This document shows, in pieces, positions 17,603 to 27,305 of a stretch of DNA of 64,000 bases. Within the stretch, counting starts at the first letter, position 1. Every line of letters begins with the position of its first letter. The notes beneath the pieces are model-generated. The model did no database searches and had not been told where the DNA came from. It saw only the letters and a list, made by a program, of their open reading frames with translations. Source of the stretch: Clostridia bacterium (GTDB lineage: Bacteria; Bacillota; Limnochordia; DTU080; RSA5). The DNA lies in assembly GCA_002919235.1 (NCBI GenBank), contig PKEX01000003.1, positions 1-64,000 on the forward strand, read 5' to 3'. Both the position numbers and the translations under genes were made by a program.

Positions 17603-19237
17603 ATGCTCAAGCTCGTCGTCGTCATGGGCGGCGCCGTGCTCATGGCGCTGGAGATGGTGGCCAGCCGGGTGCTGGCCCCGCAGTTCGGCTCGTCCATCTT
17701 CGTCTGGGGCAGCTTGATCAGCATCTTCCTCATCGCCATCAGCGTGGGCAACTACTGGGGAGGCCGGCTGGCCGACCGCAGCCCCCGGCTGTCGCTGCTG
17801 GCCGCGCTGGTCGCGGCGCCGGGAGTGATGATCTGGTCGCTCCCCTTCTACGCCTCGGACGTCACCCGGTGGATCGCCGGGCTGGAGCTGGGCCCCCGCC
17901 TTGGCCCCCTGGCGGCGGCGTTCATCCTCTTCGCCGTCCCCAGCATCTTCCTGGGCACCATCTCGCCGTACGCCATCCGGCTGGAAGTCCGGAGCGTCGA
18001 GACGGTGGGCGACACCGCCGGCAAGCTGTACGCCCTCTCGACCGCAGGAAGCATCGTCGGCACCCTGGGCGCGTCGTTCCTCTTGATCCCCTCCTTCGGC
18101 GTGCGCAGCGTGCTGCACGGCCTCGGCATTGCCCTGCTCCTCCTGGCGCTGGCGGCCGCCGCCGTGCCGTCCGGGACGGCATCCCGGAGGGCGGGTCACG
18201 CCGCCGGCGAGGAGCGCCGCCAGGCCGGCCCCGTGCGGGAGCGCCGCCCCCGGCGAGGGGCGGGCGGGGCCACGTCCGGGACGGCGAGGATGGCCCTTGG
18301 CCCTGCGGAGCCCCGGCGAACCCTTCTCTTGCTCGGCGGCCTCGCGATGGTGCTGGCGCTGGCCTACGCTTCCCGCTGGAGCGCGGCCGCGGGCGACGTC
18401 CTGTACGAGAAGGACGGCCTCTACCACAAGATCATCGTCCAAGACCGGGGCAGCATCCGCCACCTCCATTTCGACAACACCTACCAGAGCGCGATGGACC
18501 TGGAGAACCCCGGCGAGCTGGTCTTCCTCTACACCCGCTACCTGCACCTGGCCAAAGTCTTCGCCCCGGAGGCCAAGAACGTGCTCTTTCTCGGCCTCGG
18601 CGGCGGCTCGATCCAAAAGTCCTTTCACGCCGAGTACCCGGACATGCGCCTCGAGGTGGCCGAGATCGACCCCGACGTGGTGGAGGTGGCCAAGCGCTTC
18701 TTCGGCGTGCGGGAGGACCGGCGGCTCACCATCCACACGGTGGACGGCCGCCTGTTCCTGCAAAAGACTGCTGCCCAATACGACATCGCCGTCTTGGACG
18801 CGTTCTCGTACGACACCATTCCTTTTCACTTGACGACCCGGGAGTTTCTCGAGGAGCTTTCCGAAAGGCTCTCGCCCGGCGGGGTGGTGGCGGCCAACGT
18901 CATCGGCGCCGTGGAAGGTCCAAGGAGCCGCCTCTTCCGGTCGATGGTCCGCACCTACCAGGAGGTGTTCCCGCAGGTGTACATCTTTCCCGTCGGCCGG
19001 TTTGACGGGCGGGGGGACAGCACGGTGCGCAACATCATCCTGATCGCGACCAAGTCCGGCGAGCGGCTCTCCAAAGAGGCGCTCGCGGCCCGGGCCGCGG
19101 CGCTCTTCGAACGCCGCGAGATGATCCGGGACGTGCGGCCGTTCCTCGACAGCCTGCTCACCGCCGAGGTGCCCACCCACGACGTGGTGACGCTCACCGA
19201 CGACTACGCCCCGGTGGACAGCCTGCAGCACTTCTGA
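17603..19237 (+). CDS. Membrane-fused spermidine-synthase-like protein
   Basis: The N-terminal half (about residues 1-190, resumed near 240-260) has six or more hydrophobic helices of the fused MFS/spermidine-synthase type, beginning MLKLVVVMGGAVLMALEMVASRVLAPQFG-like. The C-terminal half is a Rossmann aminopropyltransferase-like domain with FLGLGGGSIQ, AEIDPDVVEVA and LDAFSYDTIPFHL. The ATG at 17603 has GGGAGGG upstream; an earlier in-frame ATG (17537) has no ribosome site. A Gly/Arg-rich cytosolic linker sits between the halves. Whether it makes polyamine is unproven, because canonical SpeE lacks the membrane part. SpeD is not in the window. Confidence 0.82.
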   Translation: MLKLVVVMGGAVLMALEMVASRVLAPQFGSSIFVWGSLISIFLIAISVGNYWGGRLADRSPRLSLLAALVAAPGVMIWSLPFYASDVTRWIAGLELGPRLGPLAAAFILFAVPSIFLGTISPYAIRLEVRSVETVGDTAGKLYALSTAGSIVGTLGASFLLIPSFGVRSVLHGLGIALLLLALAAAAVPSGTASRRAGHAAGEERRQAGPVRERRPRRGAGGATSGTARMALGPAEPRRTLLLLGGLAMVLALAYASRWSAAAGDVLYEKDGLYHKIIVQDRGSIRHLHFDNTYQSAMDLENPGELVFLYTRYLHLAKVFAPEAKNVLFLGLGGGSIQKSFHAEYPDMRLEVAEIDPDVVEVAKRFFGVREDRRLTIHTVDGRLFLQKTAAQYDIAVLDAFSYDTIPFHLTTREFLEELSERLSPGGVVAANVIGAVEGPRSRLFRSMVRTYQEVFPQVYIFPVGRFDGRGDSTVRNIILIATKSGERLSKEALAARAAALFERREMIRDVRPFLDSLLTAEVPTHDVVTLTDDYAPVDSLQHF

Positions 19238-19273
19238 GCACGGGGGATTCCCGGCGGAAGCTCCCGCCGCGCC

Positions 19274-19657
19274 TTACTCCCCGGGCGGCGCTTCGCCGTC
19301 TTCTAGCCGCCGGGCCGTAAAGAGACGCCAGGGATTGCCGCGGATCTGCCGGTCGCAGCGGAGCACCATCTCCCAGCCGCACGTGGTGATCACCCTAAAC
19401 GAATGGGAGTGGACGTACTTCTCCGGCGAGTCGTGGGCCCGCAGCTGCCGGTCCTCCTCGAGCACCCGCGCCACCCGGAACTCTTTTCCCCGCCAGAAAA
19501 AGCGCATGGGACACGCCGGGGCGCCGCGGCTCAGGGCGGCAGGGCGCACCGACGCCGAGTCGACCTCCACCGGTTCCGAATAGAACGTCCCCACCTCGCG
19601 GGGGTCTCGCAGCCGCTTTCGGCCGCTCCCCGGACCTTTCTTCTTTGCCGCGCTCAC
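19274..19657 (-). CDS. Small conserved protein, possible DUF6504-like (127 aa)
   Basis: After a basic leader (SAAKKKGPGSGRKRLRDP) comes a beta-rich core: MRFFWRGKEFRVARVLEEDRQL, then FRVITTCGWEMVLRCDRQIRG and WRLFTARRLED. The FWRGKxFRV pattern recalls DUF6504-type proteins, but this is a weak identification. The GTG at 19655-19657 is chosen because AGGGGGCG lies 6 bp upstream; a longer frame to 19756 adds Cys-rich, poorly supported sequence. It is convergent with the spermidine-synthase-like gene. The function is unknown. Confidence 0.6.
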   Translation of the reverse strand: MSAAKKKGPGSGRKRLRDPREVGTFYSEPVEVDSASVRPAALSRGAPACPMRFFWRGKEFRVARVLEEDRQLRAHDSPEKYVHSHSFRVITTCGWEMVLRCDRQIRGNPWRLFTARRLEDGEAPPGE

Positions 19658-19736
19658 CCGGCTCGCCCCCTCTCGCGTGATGGCAACTCCCGACCGCAGC
19701 GGACATCCCGCCGCTCCTGGGATTTTGCACTCTTTT

Positions 19737-19767
19737 TTGAATAAGCCCGCCGCCATTTGACTATAAT
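19737..19767 (+). promoter_or_regulatory. Probable promoter for the 59-aa gene
   Basis: TATAAT at 19762-19767 is a perfect -10 box. TTGAAT (19737-19742) lies 19 bp upstream as a possible -35. The next gene starts about 50 bp downstream. Confidence 0.6.
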
Positions 19768-19819
19768 CCCAATGTCAACCGAAATAAAAGACTGACAGTG
19801 AAAAAGGAGGACGGCACCG

Positions 19820-19999
19820 ATGACGCTCTCGACCAGGCAGAGGGAGAGGCTGGCGGTGATCCGGGGAGCCATTCAGGAGATCGCAAACCGGCCGGACCTC
19901 AGCCCGGCGGCGAAAGAGCGGGGCATCCGGGCGCTGAAGCGCGCGGAGGCCCGGGCTTTGCAAGGGTCCGGCACGCCCGCCCATCCGCCTACGGCGTGA
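19820..19999 (+). CDS. Small basic helical protein (59 aa), convergent with selB
   Basis: The ATG at 19820 lies 8 bp after a strong AAAAAGGAGG site and about 50 bp after a consensus -10 box. The product begins MTLSTRQRERLAVIRGAI and is rich in Arg, Ala and Glu. It forms one or two amphipathic helices with no membrane segment, and ends GTPAHPPTA. The TGA at 19997-19999 overlaps the end of selB on the other strand by 11 bp. The strong translation and transcription signals argue for a real gene despite its size. No family is recognised. A nucleic-acid-binding or regulatory role is only a guess from composition. Confidence 0.65.
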   Translation: MTLSTRQRERLAVIRGAIQEIANRPDLSPAAKERGIRALKRAEARALQGSGTPAHPPTA

Positions 20000-21938
20000 T
20001 ATGGGCCTTGAGGCCCAGCACCCTGCTGTCGCCCACCCTGCGGGTCACCTCGATCTGGTCCAGATACTCCAGGATCGGCACCGCGTACTTGCGCGACGTG
20101 CCAAGGAGGTCCCGCACCGCGGCCACGTCGATGCTCCCGTGCTCCCGGATGTAGCGGATCACCTGCGCCCGGATGTCCTCAAAGGCTTCCCTCGACAGCA
20201 CGATCCCCTTCGCGACGCGGACGATCCGGCCCTGGTCCACCAGGGCGCTCACCAGCTCTTCATCGAGCCCTACCTGCGCCGCGAGCTCATCCAGCCCTGG
20301 CGGGGCGTAGGGATGCTGGTTGAGCAGGGCGAGAAGCCGCTCCACCTGAGCCTCCTGAGCGGGCGTCAGCGCGACCCGGTGCCCCGCCAGGCGGATGCGG
20401 GCGCCCTCCGTCGCCAAGAGCCCCTCCTTTGCCAGGGCATCCACCATCTCGTCAAAAAAGCGCCAGCCGACGCCCAAGTGGCTGCGAAGCGTCTCCCGGG
20501 GAAGCCCTGCCCGCAGCGGGTACTGCCGGTGGTAGGACTCGAGGTGGTCCAGGATCTTTTCTTTGAGGCGGAGCCAGGCGCCGGCCTGCACCAGAAACGA
20601 CGGCAGGCTCACCGCCTCGCCGGCGGCCACGGCTTCTTGCACGCACTGGGCGATCCGGCTCCGGGTCGCGGGAACGTGCCGTTCCAGGTCCTCCCGGGCG
20701 AGCCAGCCCTGTTCCTTGAGCAGGATCCGGATGAGCGCCTCTTCGGACGCCCCGATGCGAGCCCTGAGGAGCGAGAGGTCCAGCCGCTCCGGCTCCCGTT
20801 CCCCGGCAAGGACCACGTGGGCTTCGGAATACTCCTCCCGGCGGTAGCGGTGGTTGAGGCCCCGCACCTTGCGGGCGGGCGCCGCCAGCACCCGGCCGCC
20901 GCCCACCGTCACCTGCTGCGACGGATCCCGCACCACGAACCGGTCCTGCCACTGGGCGGCACACGCCTTATCCAGTTCGAGCTGGGCCAGGGCCTCTTCG
21001 CCGGGCACCAGAACGTCCACGTCCAGCAGGCGGACGCGGGCCAGCCGCTCGGCGCTGCCGATGTACACCTTGAGCAAGGAATCCCGGGGCAAGGGGCGCG
21101 GCAGGCCGGGCACCGCCTTCAGGTGCACGTGGATCACCGTGCTGGGAGCGATTTGCCCGGGCCGCACCAGGGCGTCGCCCCGTTCGAGGTGGTTTTCGAG
21201 CCCCGCCACGTTGAGCGCGACCCGGCCGCCCACCGCTCCTTCCTCCACCGGCCGGTTGTGCATCTGGATGCCCCGGACCCGCACCACGTCTCCCGTGGGG
21301 ATCACCTCGAGTTCATCTTCGAGGCGGACGGTGCCGCCCTGCAGCGTCCCGGTGACCACCGTCCCCGTGCCTTTGATGGTGAACACCCGGTCGATCCAAA
21401 GCCGGGGCCGGCCCAGGTCGGGCGGCTCGGGCGCGCCGGCGATCGCGGCGTCGATGGCCGCCTTGAGCTCGTCGAGCCCCTGGCCGGTGGGGACGGCCAC
21501 ACGGACCACGGGCGCGCCCTCCAGCACCGTGCCCCTCACCTTCTCCCGCACCTCTTCTTCCACCAGGTCGAGCCATTCCTCGTCGACCAGGTCCGCTTTG
21601 GTGAGGGCGATGACGCCCCGGGAGATGCCCAGGAGATCCAGGATCTCCAGGTGCTCCTGGCTTTGCGGCATCCAGCCTTCGGTCGCCGCGACCACGAAGA
21701 GCGCGAGGTCGACGCCGCCCACGCCCGCCAGCATGTTCTTGATGAACCGCTGGTGGCCCGGGACGTCGACGACCCCCACCTCCCGCCCTGAAGGCAGTTT
21801 GAGGTAGGCGAAGCCCAAGTCAATGGTCATGCCCCGCTCTTTTTCCTCTTTGCGGCGGTCAGGATCGATCCCGGTCAGCGCGCGGATCAGCGTCGACTTG
21901 CCGTGGTCGATGTGACCGGCCGTCCCTATGACGTGCAT
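19989..21938 (-). CDS. selB: Selenocysteine-specific translation elongation factor
   Basis: SelB delivers Sec-tRNA to UGA codons marked by a SECIS hairpin. The N-terminal EF-Tu-like GTPase has G1 [13 protein letters not shown], the switch [11 protein letters not shown]-like, G3 DVPGHQRFI and G4 TKADLVDEE. Domains II and III follow, and the C-terminal roughly 200 residues form winged-helix repeats ending near [10 protein letters not shown]. Length 649 aa is normal. The ATG at 21938 directly begins the GTPase fold and has AAGGGCGG upstream. selA, selC and selD are not in the window. It lies downstream of trmFO and lysE on the same strand. Confidence 0.95.
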   Translation of the reverse strand: MHVIGTAGHIDHGKSTLIRALTGIDPDRRKEEKERGMTIDLGFAYLKLPSGREVGVVDVPGHQRFIKNMLAGVGGVDLALFVVAATEGWMPQSQEHLEILDLLGISRGVIALTKADLVDEEWLDLVEEEVREKVRGTVLEGAPVVRVAVPTGQGLDELKAAIDAAIAGAPEPPDLGRPRLWIDRVFTIKGTGTVVTGTLQGGTVRLEDELEVIPTGDVVRVRGIQMHNRPVEEGAVGGRVALNVAGLENHLERGDALVRPGQIAPSTVIHVHLKAVPGLPRPLPRDSLLKVYIGSAERLARVRLLDVDVLVPGEEALAQLELDKACAAQWQDRFVVRDPSQQVTVGGGRVLAAPARKVRGLNHRYRREEYSEAHVVLAGEREPERLDLSLLRARIGASEEALIRILLKEQGWLAREDLERHVPATRSRIAQCVQEAVAAGEAVSLPSFLVQAGAWLRLKEKILDHLESYHRQYPLRAGLPRETLRSHLGVGWRFFDEMVDALAKEGLLATEGARIRLAGHRVALTPAQEAQVERLLALLNQHPYAPPGLDELAAQVGLDEELVSALVDQGRIVRVAKGIVLSREAFEDIRAQVIRYIREHGSIDVAAVRDLLGTSRKYAVPILEYLDQIEVTRRVGDSRVLGLKAHITP

Positions 21939-21996
21939 GCCGCCCTTGCACCCCAATCCGTCCCGTCGATCCGGGGCTCTGCCGTGCGCGAGACCG

Positions 21997-22650
21997 CTAG
22001 CCGCGGGTGAACTTGCCGACGCCGAAGACGAAGAAGAGACAGGCAAAGACCAGCAGGAAAAGGCCGAGCCCGGCGATGAGCCCCTGCTGCGCCCGGGGGC
22101 TCATGAGGCGCCGCCCCTTGGCCAGGGCGAACGAGAGCGCCGTCAGCCAGACGAAGTCGGCCATGATGTGCCCGGTGAAAAAGCTCGCGATGCCGAGGCC
22201 GCCCAGTCCCCGCGCCACCGCGACCGAGCCGGTGCCTACCGTAGCCCACCACAGGTACCAGTACGGGTTGGCAAGGCTCGCCAGGACCCCGCCCAGCACG
22301 GGCCGGGGCAGCCGGGTATCGGCTTCGGGGCTCTGGAAGTCCGCACCCCGGCGGGCCTCGGTGATCATCCCCCAGGCCATCCAGGCCAGGACGGCCGCGC
22401 CCAGGACGGAGATGGTCCCCGTCACCGCCGGCAGCTCCAGGAACCGCCCGGCGCCCAGGGCCAGCGCCAGGACCAAAAGGCCTTCGACGATGCCGTGGCC
22501 CAGCGTCACCAGGGGCCCCGCCGCGGCGCCCCAGCGCCCTGCGGCGGCCAGGGTGACGGACGTGACGGGCCCGGGCATCACCGCCCCGGACAGACCTATG
22601 CCGAAGGCGGCCGCCGCAATGCCGCCCAGTTCAAGCCAATTGAAACTCAT
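21997..22650 (-). CDS. LysE-family amino-acid exporter
   Basis: This is a 217-aa protein with six hydrophobic helices. The family signature near the N-terminus is GAVMPGPVTSVTLA (the PGP motif), and the fourth helix carries SLANPYWYLWW. LysE/RhtB proteins export amino acids or similar small solutes. The ATG has GGAG 7 bp upstream. It lies 85 bp after trmFO and 58 bp before selB on the same strand, so the three may share a transcript. The substrate is unknown. Confidence 0.88.
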   Translation of the reverse strand: MSFNWLELGGIAAAAFGIGLSGAVMPGPVTSVTLAAAGRWGAAAGPLVTLGHGIVEGLLVLALALGAGRFLELPAVTGTISVLGAAVLAWMAWGMITEARRGADFQSPEADTRLPRPVLGGVLASLANPYWYLWWATVGTGSVAVARGLGGLGIASFFTGHIMADFVWLTALSFALAKGRRLMSPRAQQGLIAGLGLFLLVFACLFFVFGVGKFTRG

Positions 22651-22735
22651 GAGAAGACTCCAACCCTCATGACGGTTCCTCCGGTGCGGCCTTCATCCGG
22701 CGCGCCCCTCTCCCGCCCCGGGCTGCGGCGGGGAC

Positions 22736-24046
22736 CTAGAGCCCGTGCTCCTTTTTCCACGCCTCCAGCGCCTCGAGCGCCCGGCGGCTCAGCGCCTCCT
22801 TGCGGGCGTCCTTGTCCCGGATGCGCTCGGGCAGGGGCGGCAGCAGGCCGAAGTTGGCGTTCATCGGTTGGAAGTGGCGGGGGTCGGCAGCCGTAATGTA
22901 ATGGGCCAGGCTGCCCATCATCGTCTCGAGAGGGAGCGTGAGGGGCTCTTCCCCTTTCACCAGCCGGGCGCCGTTGATGCCGGCGATGAGGCCGGAGGCC
23001 GCCGATTCCACGTACCCCTCGACCCCCGTGATCTGCCCGGCGAAGAGCAGGTCCTCCCGGGCGCGCGCCTGGTAGGTGGGGAAAAGCACCTTGGGGGAGT
23101 TGAGAAAGGTGTTGCGGTGGATGACGCCAAAGCGGACGAACTCCGCCTCCCTCAGCGCCGGGATGAGGCTGAAGACTCTCTTTTGCTCGCCCCACTTGAG
23201 CCGCGTCTGAAAACCCACCAGGTTCAGCAAGGTGGCGCCGATGTTTTCCCGCCGCAGCTGCACCACGGCGTACGGCCGCTTCCCCGTGCGCGGGTCGGTG
23301 AGCCCCACCGGCCGCATGGGCCCGTAGCGCATGGTCTCAGGCCCCCGGCGGGCCAGCTCTTCGATGGGGACGCACCCTTCGAAAAACTTCAGCTCCTCTT
23401 TGATGTGGCCTTCGTGCACCTCGGCGGAGACCAGCGCCTCGTAAAACGCCGCGTACTCGTCCTTGTCCAGGACGCAGTTGAAGTAGTCGTCGCCGCCCCG
23501 CCCCCAGCGGGCGCCCCAAAAGCCCTTGGACATGTCGACGCTTTCGGCCGTGACGATGGGCGCCGCGGCGTCGTAGAAGTAGAGGTCCTCCGAGCCCGTG
23601 AGCTCCCGGATCTTGGCCGCCAGGGCGTCGCTGGTGAGCGGCCCCGTGGCGATGACGGCGGGACCCGGGGGGATCTCCGTCACCTCCTCGCGAATCACCC
23701 GGATGCGGGGATGCGAGGCCAGCCTTTCGGTCACCGCCCGGGCGAAGAGCTCCCGGTCCACGGCCAGGGCGCCGCCGGCGGGCACCTCGTGCTGGTCGGC
23801 GCAGGCGATGATGCACGAGTTGAGCCGGCGCATCTCCTCCTTGAGCAGGCCGGCCGGGCTTTCGATGCGCTTGGCTCCCAGGGAGTTGGTGCAGACCAGC
23901 TCCGCCAGGTGCTGGGTGTGATGGGCCGGCGTCATCTTCTGCGGGCGCATTTCGTAAAGGTCCACGTCGACCCCGAGGTTGGCCGCCTGCCAGGCGGCTT
24001 CGGCGCCCGCGAGGCCGCCGCCCACGACGATCAGACGCGAGCTCAC
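22736..24046 (-). CDS. trmFO: Methylenetetrahydrofolate--tRNA-(uracil-5-)-methyltransferase
   Basis: TrmFO methylates U54 of tRNA (ribothymidine) using methylene-THF and FAD. The dinucleotide-binding motif [13 protein letters not shown] is at the start. Family hallmarks follow: [29 protein letters not shown] and, near the end, [11 protein letters not shown]. Length 436 aa matches the family. The GTG at 24046 follows GGGAGGG; an upstream in-frame Met at 24097 adds an unrelated leader. TrmFO is the form found in many Firmicutes instead of SAM-dependent TrmA. Confidence 0.97.
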   Translation of the reverse strand: MSSRLIVVGGGLAGAEAAWQAANLGVDVDLYEMRPQKMTPAHHTQHLAELVCTNSLGAKRIESPAGLLKEEMRRLNSCIIACADQHEVPAGGALAVDRELFARAVTERLASHPRIRVIREEVTEIPPGPAVIATGPLTSDALAAKIRELTGSEDLYFYDAAAPIVTAESVDMSKGFWGARWGRGGDDYFNCVLDKDEYAAFYEALVSAEVHEGHIKEELKFFEGCVPIEELARRGPETMRYGPMRPVGLTDPRTGKRPYAVVQLRRENIGATLLNLVGFQTRLKWGEQKRVFSLIPALREAEFVRFGVIHRNTFLNSPKVLFPTYQARAREDLLFAGQITGVEGYVESAASGLIAGINGARLVKGEEPLTLPLETMMGSLAHYITAADPRHFQPMNANFGLLPPLPERIRDKDARKEALSRRALEALEAWKKEHGL

Positions 24047-24142
24047 GGCAATGCCCTCCCTACACCCCATAGCATACCGTCCAAAGCAAGGGCGCACAAG
24101 TCTCGGCCCCCGCCGGGACGAGCCCGCGTCCTGCCCCGTCCT

Positions 24143-24763
24143 CTAGACGGTCCGTCCGCGCTGCTCCCCGGGCCCGGACCAGGCGGGCGCCCGCAGGGCG
24201 AGGCCGTGGGCCGCGAGGCTTTTCGCGAGGAGGTAGGCGCCGGCGGCCTTGACGATGTCCACCGGGAGAAACGCCGCGCCGACGGCCAAAGCGCTCGCGA
24301 GGGAGCCGGTGTGGTACGACAGCACCAGGACGCCCGGGACATGGATCGCCGCCAGCCCCAGCGCCATCGCCCCCATCGCCCGCCAGGGGCCGGCCGTGCT
24401 ACTCCTTTCAAAGAGGCGGCCCACCACCCACGCCGCCAGGATGAAACCCAGGAGGTAGCCGCCTGTGGGACCGGCTAGAGCCTGCACGCCGCCGTTGCGC
24501 CCGGCGAAGACGGGCAGGCCGATGGCGCCCATCAACACGTAGACGGCTTGACTCAGCGCCCCGGCCCGGGCGCCCAGCACCGCGCCGGAGAGGAGCGTCA
24601 CCAGCACCTGAAGGGTGAAGGGGACGAAGGGCATCGGGATCGTGATGACCGCGGCCACCGCGGTCAGCGCCGCGAAAAGGCCGGCGGCGGTAAGTTCCCT
24701 GAGGGACCAGGCCGGCGCACGGCCCGGCGCCGGGGAGGACTTCAGTGGCGTCGACGCGCGCAT
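24143..24763 (-). CDS. bioY: Biotin transporter substrate-binding subunit
   Basis: BioY is the biotin-specific S component of an ECF-type importer. Six hydrophobic helices are seen, with the family motifs TIPMPFVPFTLQVL, AGPTGGYLLGF and HVPGVLVLSYHTG. The ATG at 24763 has GGAGG upstream; a longer frame to 24826 would start inside the promoter. A BirA operator lies just upstream, so biotin should repress it. ECF ATPase and T components are not adjacent, so BioY may work alone or share a common module. Confidence 0.95.
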   Translation of the reverse strand: MRASTPLKSSPAPGRAPAWSLRELTAAGLFAALTAVAAVITIPMPFVPFTLQVLVTLLSGAVLGARAGALSQAVYVLMGAIGLPVFAGRNGGVQALAGPTGGYLLGFILAAWVVGRLFERSSTAGPWRAMGAMALGLAAIHVPGVLVLSYHTGSLASALAVGAAFLPVDIVKAAGAYLLAKSLAAHGLALRAPAWSGPGEQRGRTV

Positions 24764-24803
24764 GGGACGACCTCCGTTCGTTGGAAAATCGAACCTGTCC
24801 AGA

Positions 24804-24859
24804 ATCATCCCCCGAAGGCGCCCCATTTGTCAACCCCTATTTTTACTTTTGGTTGACAT
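24804..24859 (-). promoter_or_regulatory. bioY promoter with BirA (biotin repressor) operator
   Basis: TTGTCAACC (24827-24835) and GGTTGACAT (24851-24859) form a palindrome with a 15-bp spacer, the classic BirA site geometry. The left half-site read on the minus strand also provides the -35 TTGACA (24828-24833), with GATGAT (24804-24809) 18 bp downstream as -10. BirA-biotinyl-AMP binding would therefore block the bioY promoter. Confidence 0.85.
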
Positions 24860-24877
24860 ATAGGTGCTCGTCCCGCA

Positions 24878-25855
24878 TCAGCGGCCCCGGCGCAAGGAGA
24901 CGTCGCCGGCGTAGACGGGGACCGTCCTTCCCTCCGGGTCCTTGACCAAGAGCGCCCCGTCGGGAGCCAGGTCCACGGCGGTCCCGGTCCAGCGGCGGGA
25001 GGCGCCGATCACTTCCACCGGCTCGCCCAGGTACGCCATCTTCCGGCGCACCTCGTCCAGGAGCGGATCGAACCCCTTCTCCATCCATTGGAGGTAGCCC
25101 GCTTCAAGGTGGGTCAAGAGCGCGGCGAGGAGCTGGACCCGGTCTACCTTGCGGCCGGTGGCCGCCATCAGCGACGTGGCCTGGTCCCGGGCGTCCTCGG
25201 GAAACGCTCCGGCCGGCAGGTTGGCGTTGATCCCCACCCCGGCCACCAGGAACCGCACCTCTTCCAGCTCCGCTTCCATCTCCACCAGGATCCCGGCCAC
25301 CTTCTTGCCGTGCACCAGCACGTCGTTGGGCCACTTCACCTGCACCGGCACGCCGGCCGTCTCCTCCACGGCCCGGCAGGCGGCCAAGGCCGCGATGAGC
25401 GCCGCCCGGGGCGCTTCGTACGGCGGGACGGCGGGCCGCAGGACGATGGAGACCCACACGCCCAGGCCAAAAGGGGACGCCCAGCTCCTTCCCCTCCGGC
25501 CTTTCCCTTTCAGCTGCTCCTCGGCGACGACCACCAGCCCTTCGGGCGCTCCCTCTTCCGCGAGGCTCTTGGCCAGGTCGTTGGTGGAGTCCACCCGCTC
25601 CCGGTACTCGATGCGGCGGCCGATGAACCGGGTCGAAAGCCGCGCCTCCACTTCCCACGGGTAGAGGCGGTCGGGGCGGGCCAGCAGGCGATAGCCCCGG
25701 CGCGGCGCCGCTTCGATCACGTAGCCGTCGGCCCGGAGCTCTTCGATCCACTGCCACACCGCCGTGCGGCTCCTTCCCGCCGCCCGGCTCAGCGCCTCGC
25801 CCGAGACGTACCCTTCCGCCTCGCTCAAGGCCTTGAGAATCTGGATCTTCATCAA
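24878..25855 (-). CDS. birA: Bifunctional biotin--[acetyl-CoA-carboxylase] ligase / biotin operon repressor
   Basis: An N-terminal winged helix (residues 1-60, GEALSRAAGRSRTAVWQWIEELR) binds DNA. The central ligase domain has DSTNDLAKSLAEEG, the biotinyl-AMP loop GKGRRGRSWASP, VKWPNDVLV and KVAGILVEME; a C-terminal SH3-like domain follows. The DNA-binding domain makes it class II, fitting the operator in front of bioY. A TTG (25855) and the ATG three bases on are both possible starts; an AAAGGA site lies 10 bp before the TTG. It is transcribed upstream of bioY on the same strand, divergent from the HtrA gene. Confidence 0.96.
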   Translation of the reverse strand: MMKIQILKALSEAEGYVSGEALSRAAGRSRTAVWQWIEELRADGYVIEAAPRRGYRLLARPDRLYPWEVEARLSTRFIGRRIEYRERVDSTNDLAKSLAEEGAPEGLVVVAEEQLKGKGRRGRSWASPFGLGVWVSIVLRPAVPPYEAPRAALIAALAACRAVEETAGVPVQVKWPNDVLVHGKKVAGILVEMEAELEEVRFLVAGVGINANLPAGAFPEDARDQATSLMAATGRKVDRVQLLAALLTHLEAGYLQWMEKGFDPLLDEVRRKMAYLGEPVEVIGASRRWTGTAVDLAPDGALLVKDPEGRTVPVYAGDVSLRRGR

Positions 25856-25895
25856 AAAGTCACAATCCTTTCATCAAAATGCCCATGTCCACCCG

Positions 25896-25924
25896 TTGGA
25901 GGGGCCCCGGCAGTGCGTTATAAT
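25896..25924 (+). promoter_or_regulatory. Sigma-A promoter for the HtrA gene
   Basis: TTGGAG (25896-25901) and a perfect TATAAT (25919-25924) are separated by 17 bp. The coding start lies about 80 bp downstream. Confidence 0.75.
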
Positions 25925-26009
25925 GATCGCACGGGGGCAGTTCGGAGCGCCGCGGCGGCCGCTTCCCGACCGCGCGGCGCGGCACAGCAAGAGGAGGCGT
26001 TGACACCCT

Positions 26010-27233
26010 ATGAATCCCCGTGTTATACGCTCGATTCCCATTCTCCTGGTGGCTGCCTTGGCTTTTGCAGGCGCCTTCGCATGGATGGGAAACGAGCCGG
26101 GTGTGCTCCATGCCCAGCCCAGCGAGACGCCGGTAGTGCGGGCGGCGCTTCCCGGGGCCCTCGACGCCGCGATGGGCAACCCGTACCTCATCGCGGACAT
26201 CGCCGAACGGGTGACGCCGGCGGTGGTCTACATCGAAGTGACGTGGCCGGCGCCGGAGCGCTCGTCGCGCAATCCGTTCGCCAACGACCCGTTCTTCCGG
26301 GACTTTTTCTGGTTCAACCCCTGGCCTGAGACGCCGCGGGGACCGCAGATCTCGCGCGGCAGCGGCTTCATCATCAGCGAAGAGGGGTACATCCTCACCA
26401 ACCAGCACGTGGTCGGAAACCCCGGCGACGGGCAGAAGGTGACCGTCAAGCTCCACACCCCCGACTTCCAGGGCGAGGTGGAGGCGCGGATCGTCGGCGC
26501 CGACTACGGGCTGGACCTGGCAGTGCTGCAGATCGACAAGCCCCGGGGGCTCGACAAGCTCCCCACCGTGCCGCTGGGCGACTCGGACGCGAGCCGGCCC
26601 GGCGAGTGGGTGATCGCCATCGGCAACCCCTACGGCGAGCAGTACGAGCACACCGTCACCGTGGGCGTGCTCTCCGCCAAGGGGCGGGAGATCCAGATCT
26701 ACGACTCCAACCAGCGCCGCTGGAAGACCTACACCAACCTGATGCAGACCGACGCGGCCATCAACCCCGGCAACTCGGGCGGGCCGCTCATCAACATCCG
26801 GGGCGAAGTGATCGGCATCAACACGGCCGTGAACGCCGCGGCGCAGGGGATCGGTTTCGCCATTCCCATCAACACCGCCCTTGACGTCATGGAGCAGCTG
26901 ATCACCGAAGGCCGGATCCGCCGGGCCTACCTGGGCGTCGAGCTCTACGACCTGGACGAGATCCAGGACCGGGTGAAGCAGCTCCTCGGCCTCGACCTCA
27001 AAGAAGGCGCGATGATCACCCGGATCGAACCGGGCACCGCGGCGCTGGAGGCGGGCCTGCAGGTGTACGACGTCATCCTCCGGATCGGCGACACGCCCAT
27101 CCGGTCCCGCCAGGACGTCGTCGACGACCTGGCCAAGCGCAAGCCCGGCGATGAGGTCGTCATCCAGGTGTGGCGGCGCGGCCGGACCATCATGGTCCCC
27201 GTCATCCTGGGCGAGCGCCCGCCCGGCATCTGA
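26010..27233 (+). CDS. HtrA/DegP-type S1C serine protease with one PDZ domain
   Basis: An N-terminal signal anchor (IPILLVAALAFAGAFAWMG) puts the enzyme outside the membrane. The trypsin-like domain has the full triad: His in ILTNQHVVG, Asp in GLDLAVLQI, and Ser in NPGNSGGPL. A single PDZ domain follows (ITRIEPGTAALEAGLQVYDVILRIGD). An FF/WF-rich insert (residues 85-110, NPFANDPFFRDFFWF) is typical of HtrA LA loops. The 407-aa length fits Firmicutes HtrA or DegP proteins that degrade misfolded exported proteins. GAGGAGG lies about 13 bp before the ATG, slightly far. A bidirectional terminator follows. Confidence 0.93.
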   Translation: MNPRVIRSIPILLVAALAFAGAFAWMGNEPGVLHAQPSETPVVRAALPGALDAAMGNPYLIADIAERVTPAVVYIEVTWPAPERSSRNPFANDPFFRDFFWFNPWPETPRGPQISRGSGFIISEEGYILTNQHVVGNPGDGQKVTVKLHTPDFQGEVEARIVGADYGLDLAVLQIDKPRGLDKLPTVPLGDSDASRPGEWVIAIGNPYGEQYEHTVTVGVLSAKGREIQIYDSNQRRWKTYTNLMQTDAAINPGNSGGPLINIRGEVIGINTAVNAAAQGIGFAIPINTALDVMEQLITEGRIRRAYLGVELYDLDEIQDRVKQLLGLDLKEGAMITRIEPGTAALEAGLQVYDVILRIGDTPIRSRQDVVDDLAKRKPGDEVVIQVWRRGRTIMVPVILGERPPGI

Positions 27234-27305
27234 CGCCGGCGGCCGGGACCTCTCAGGCGGCCACCACGACGACGAGACCCAAGCACGACCCAAGCGAAAC
27301 GCGAA

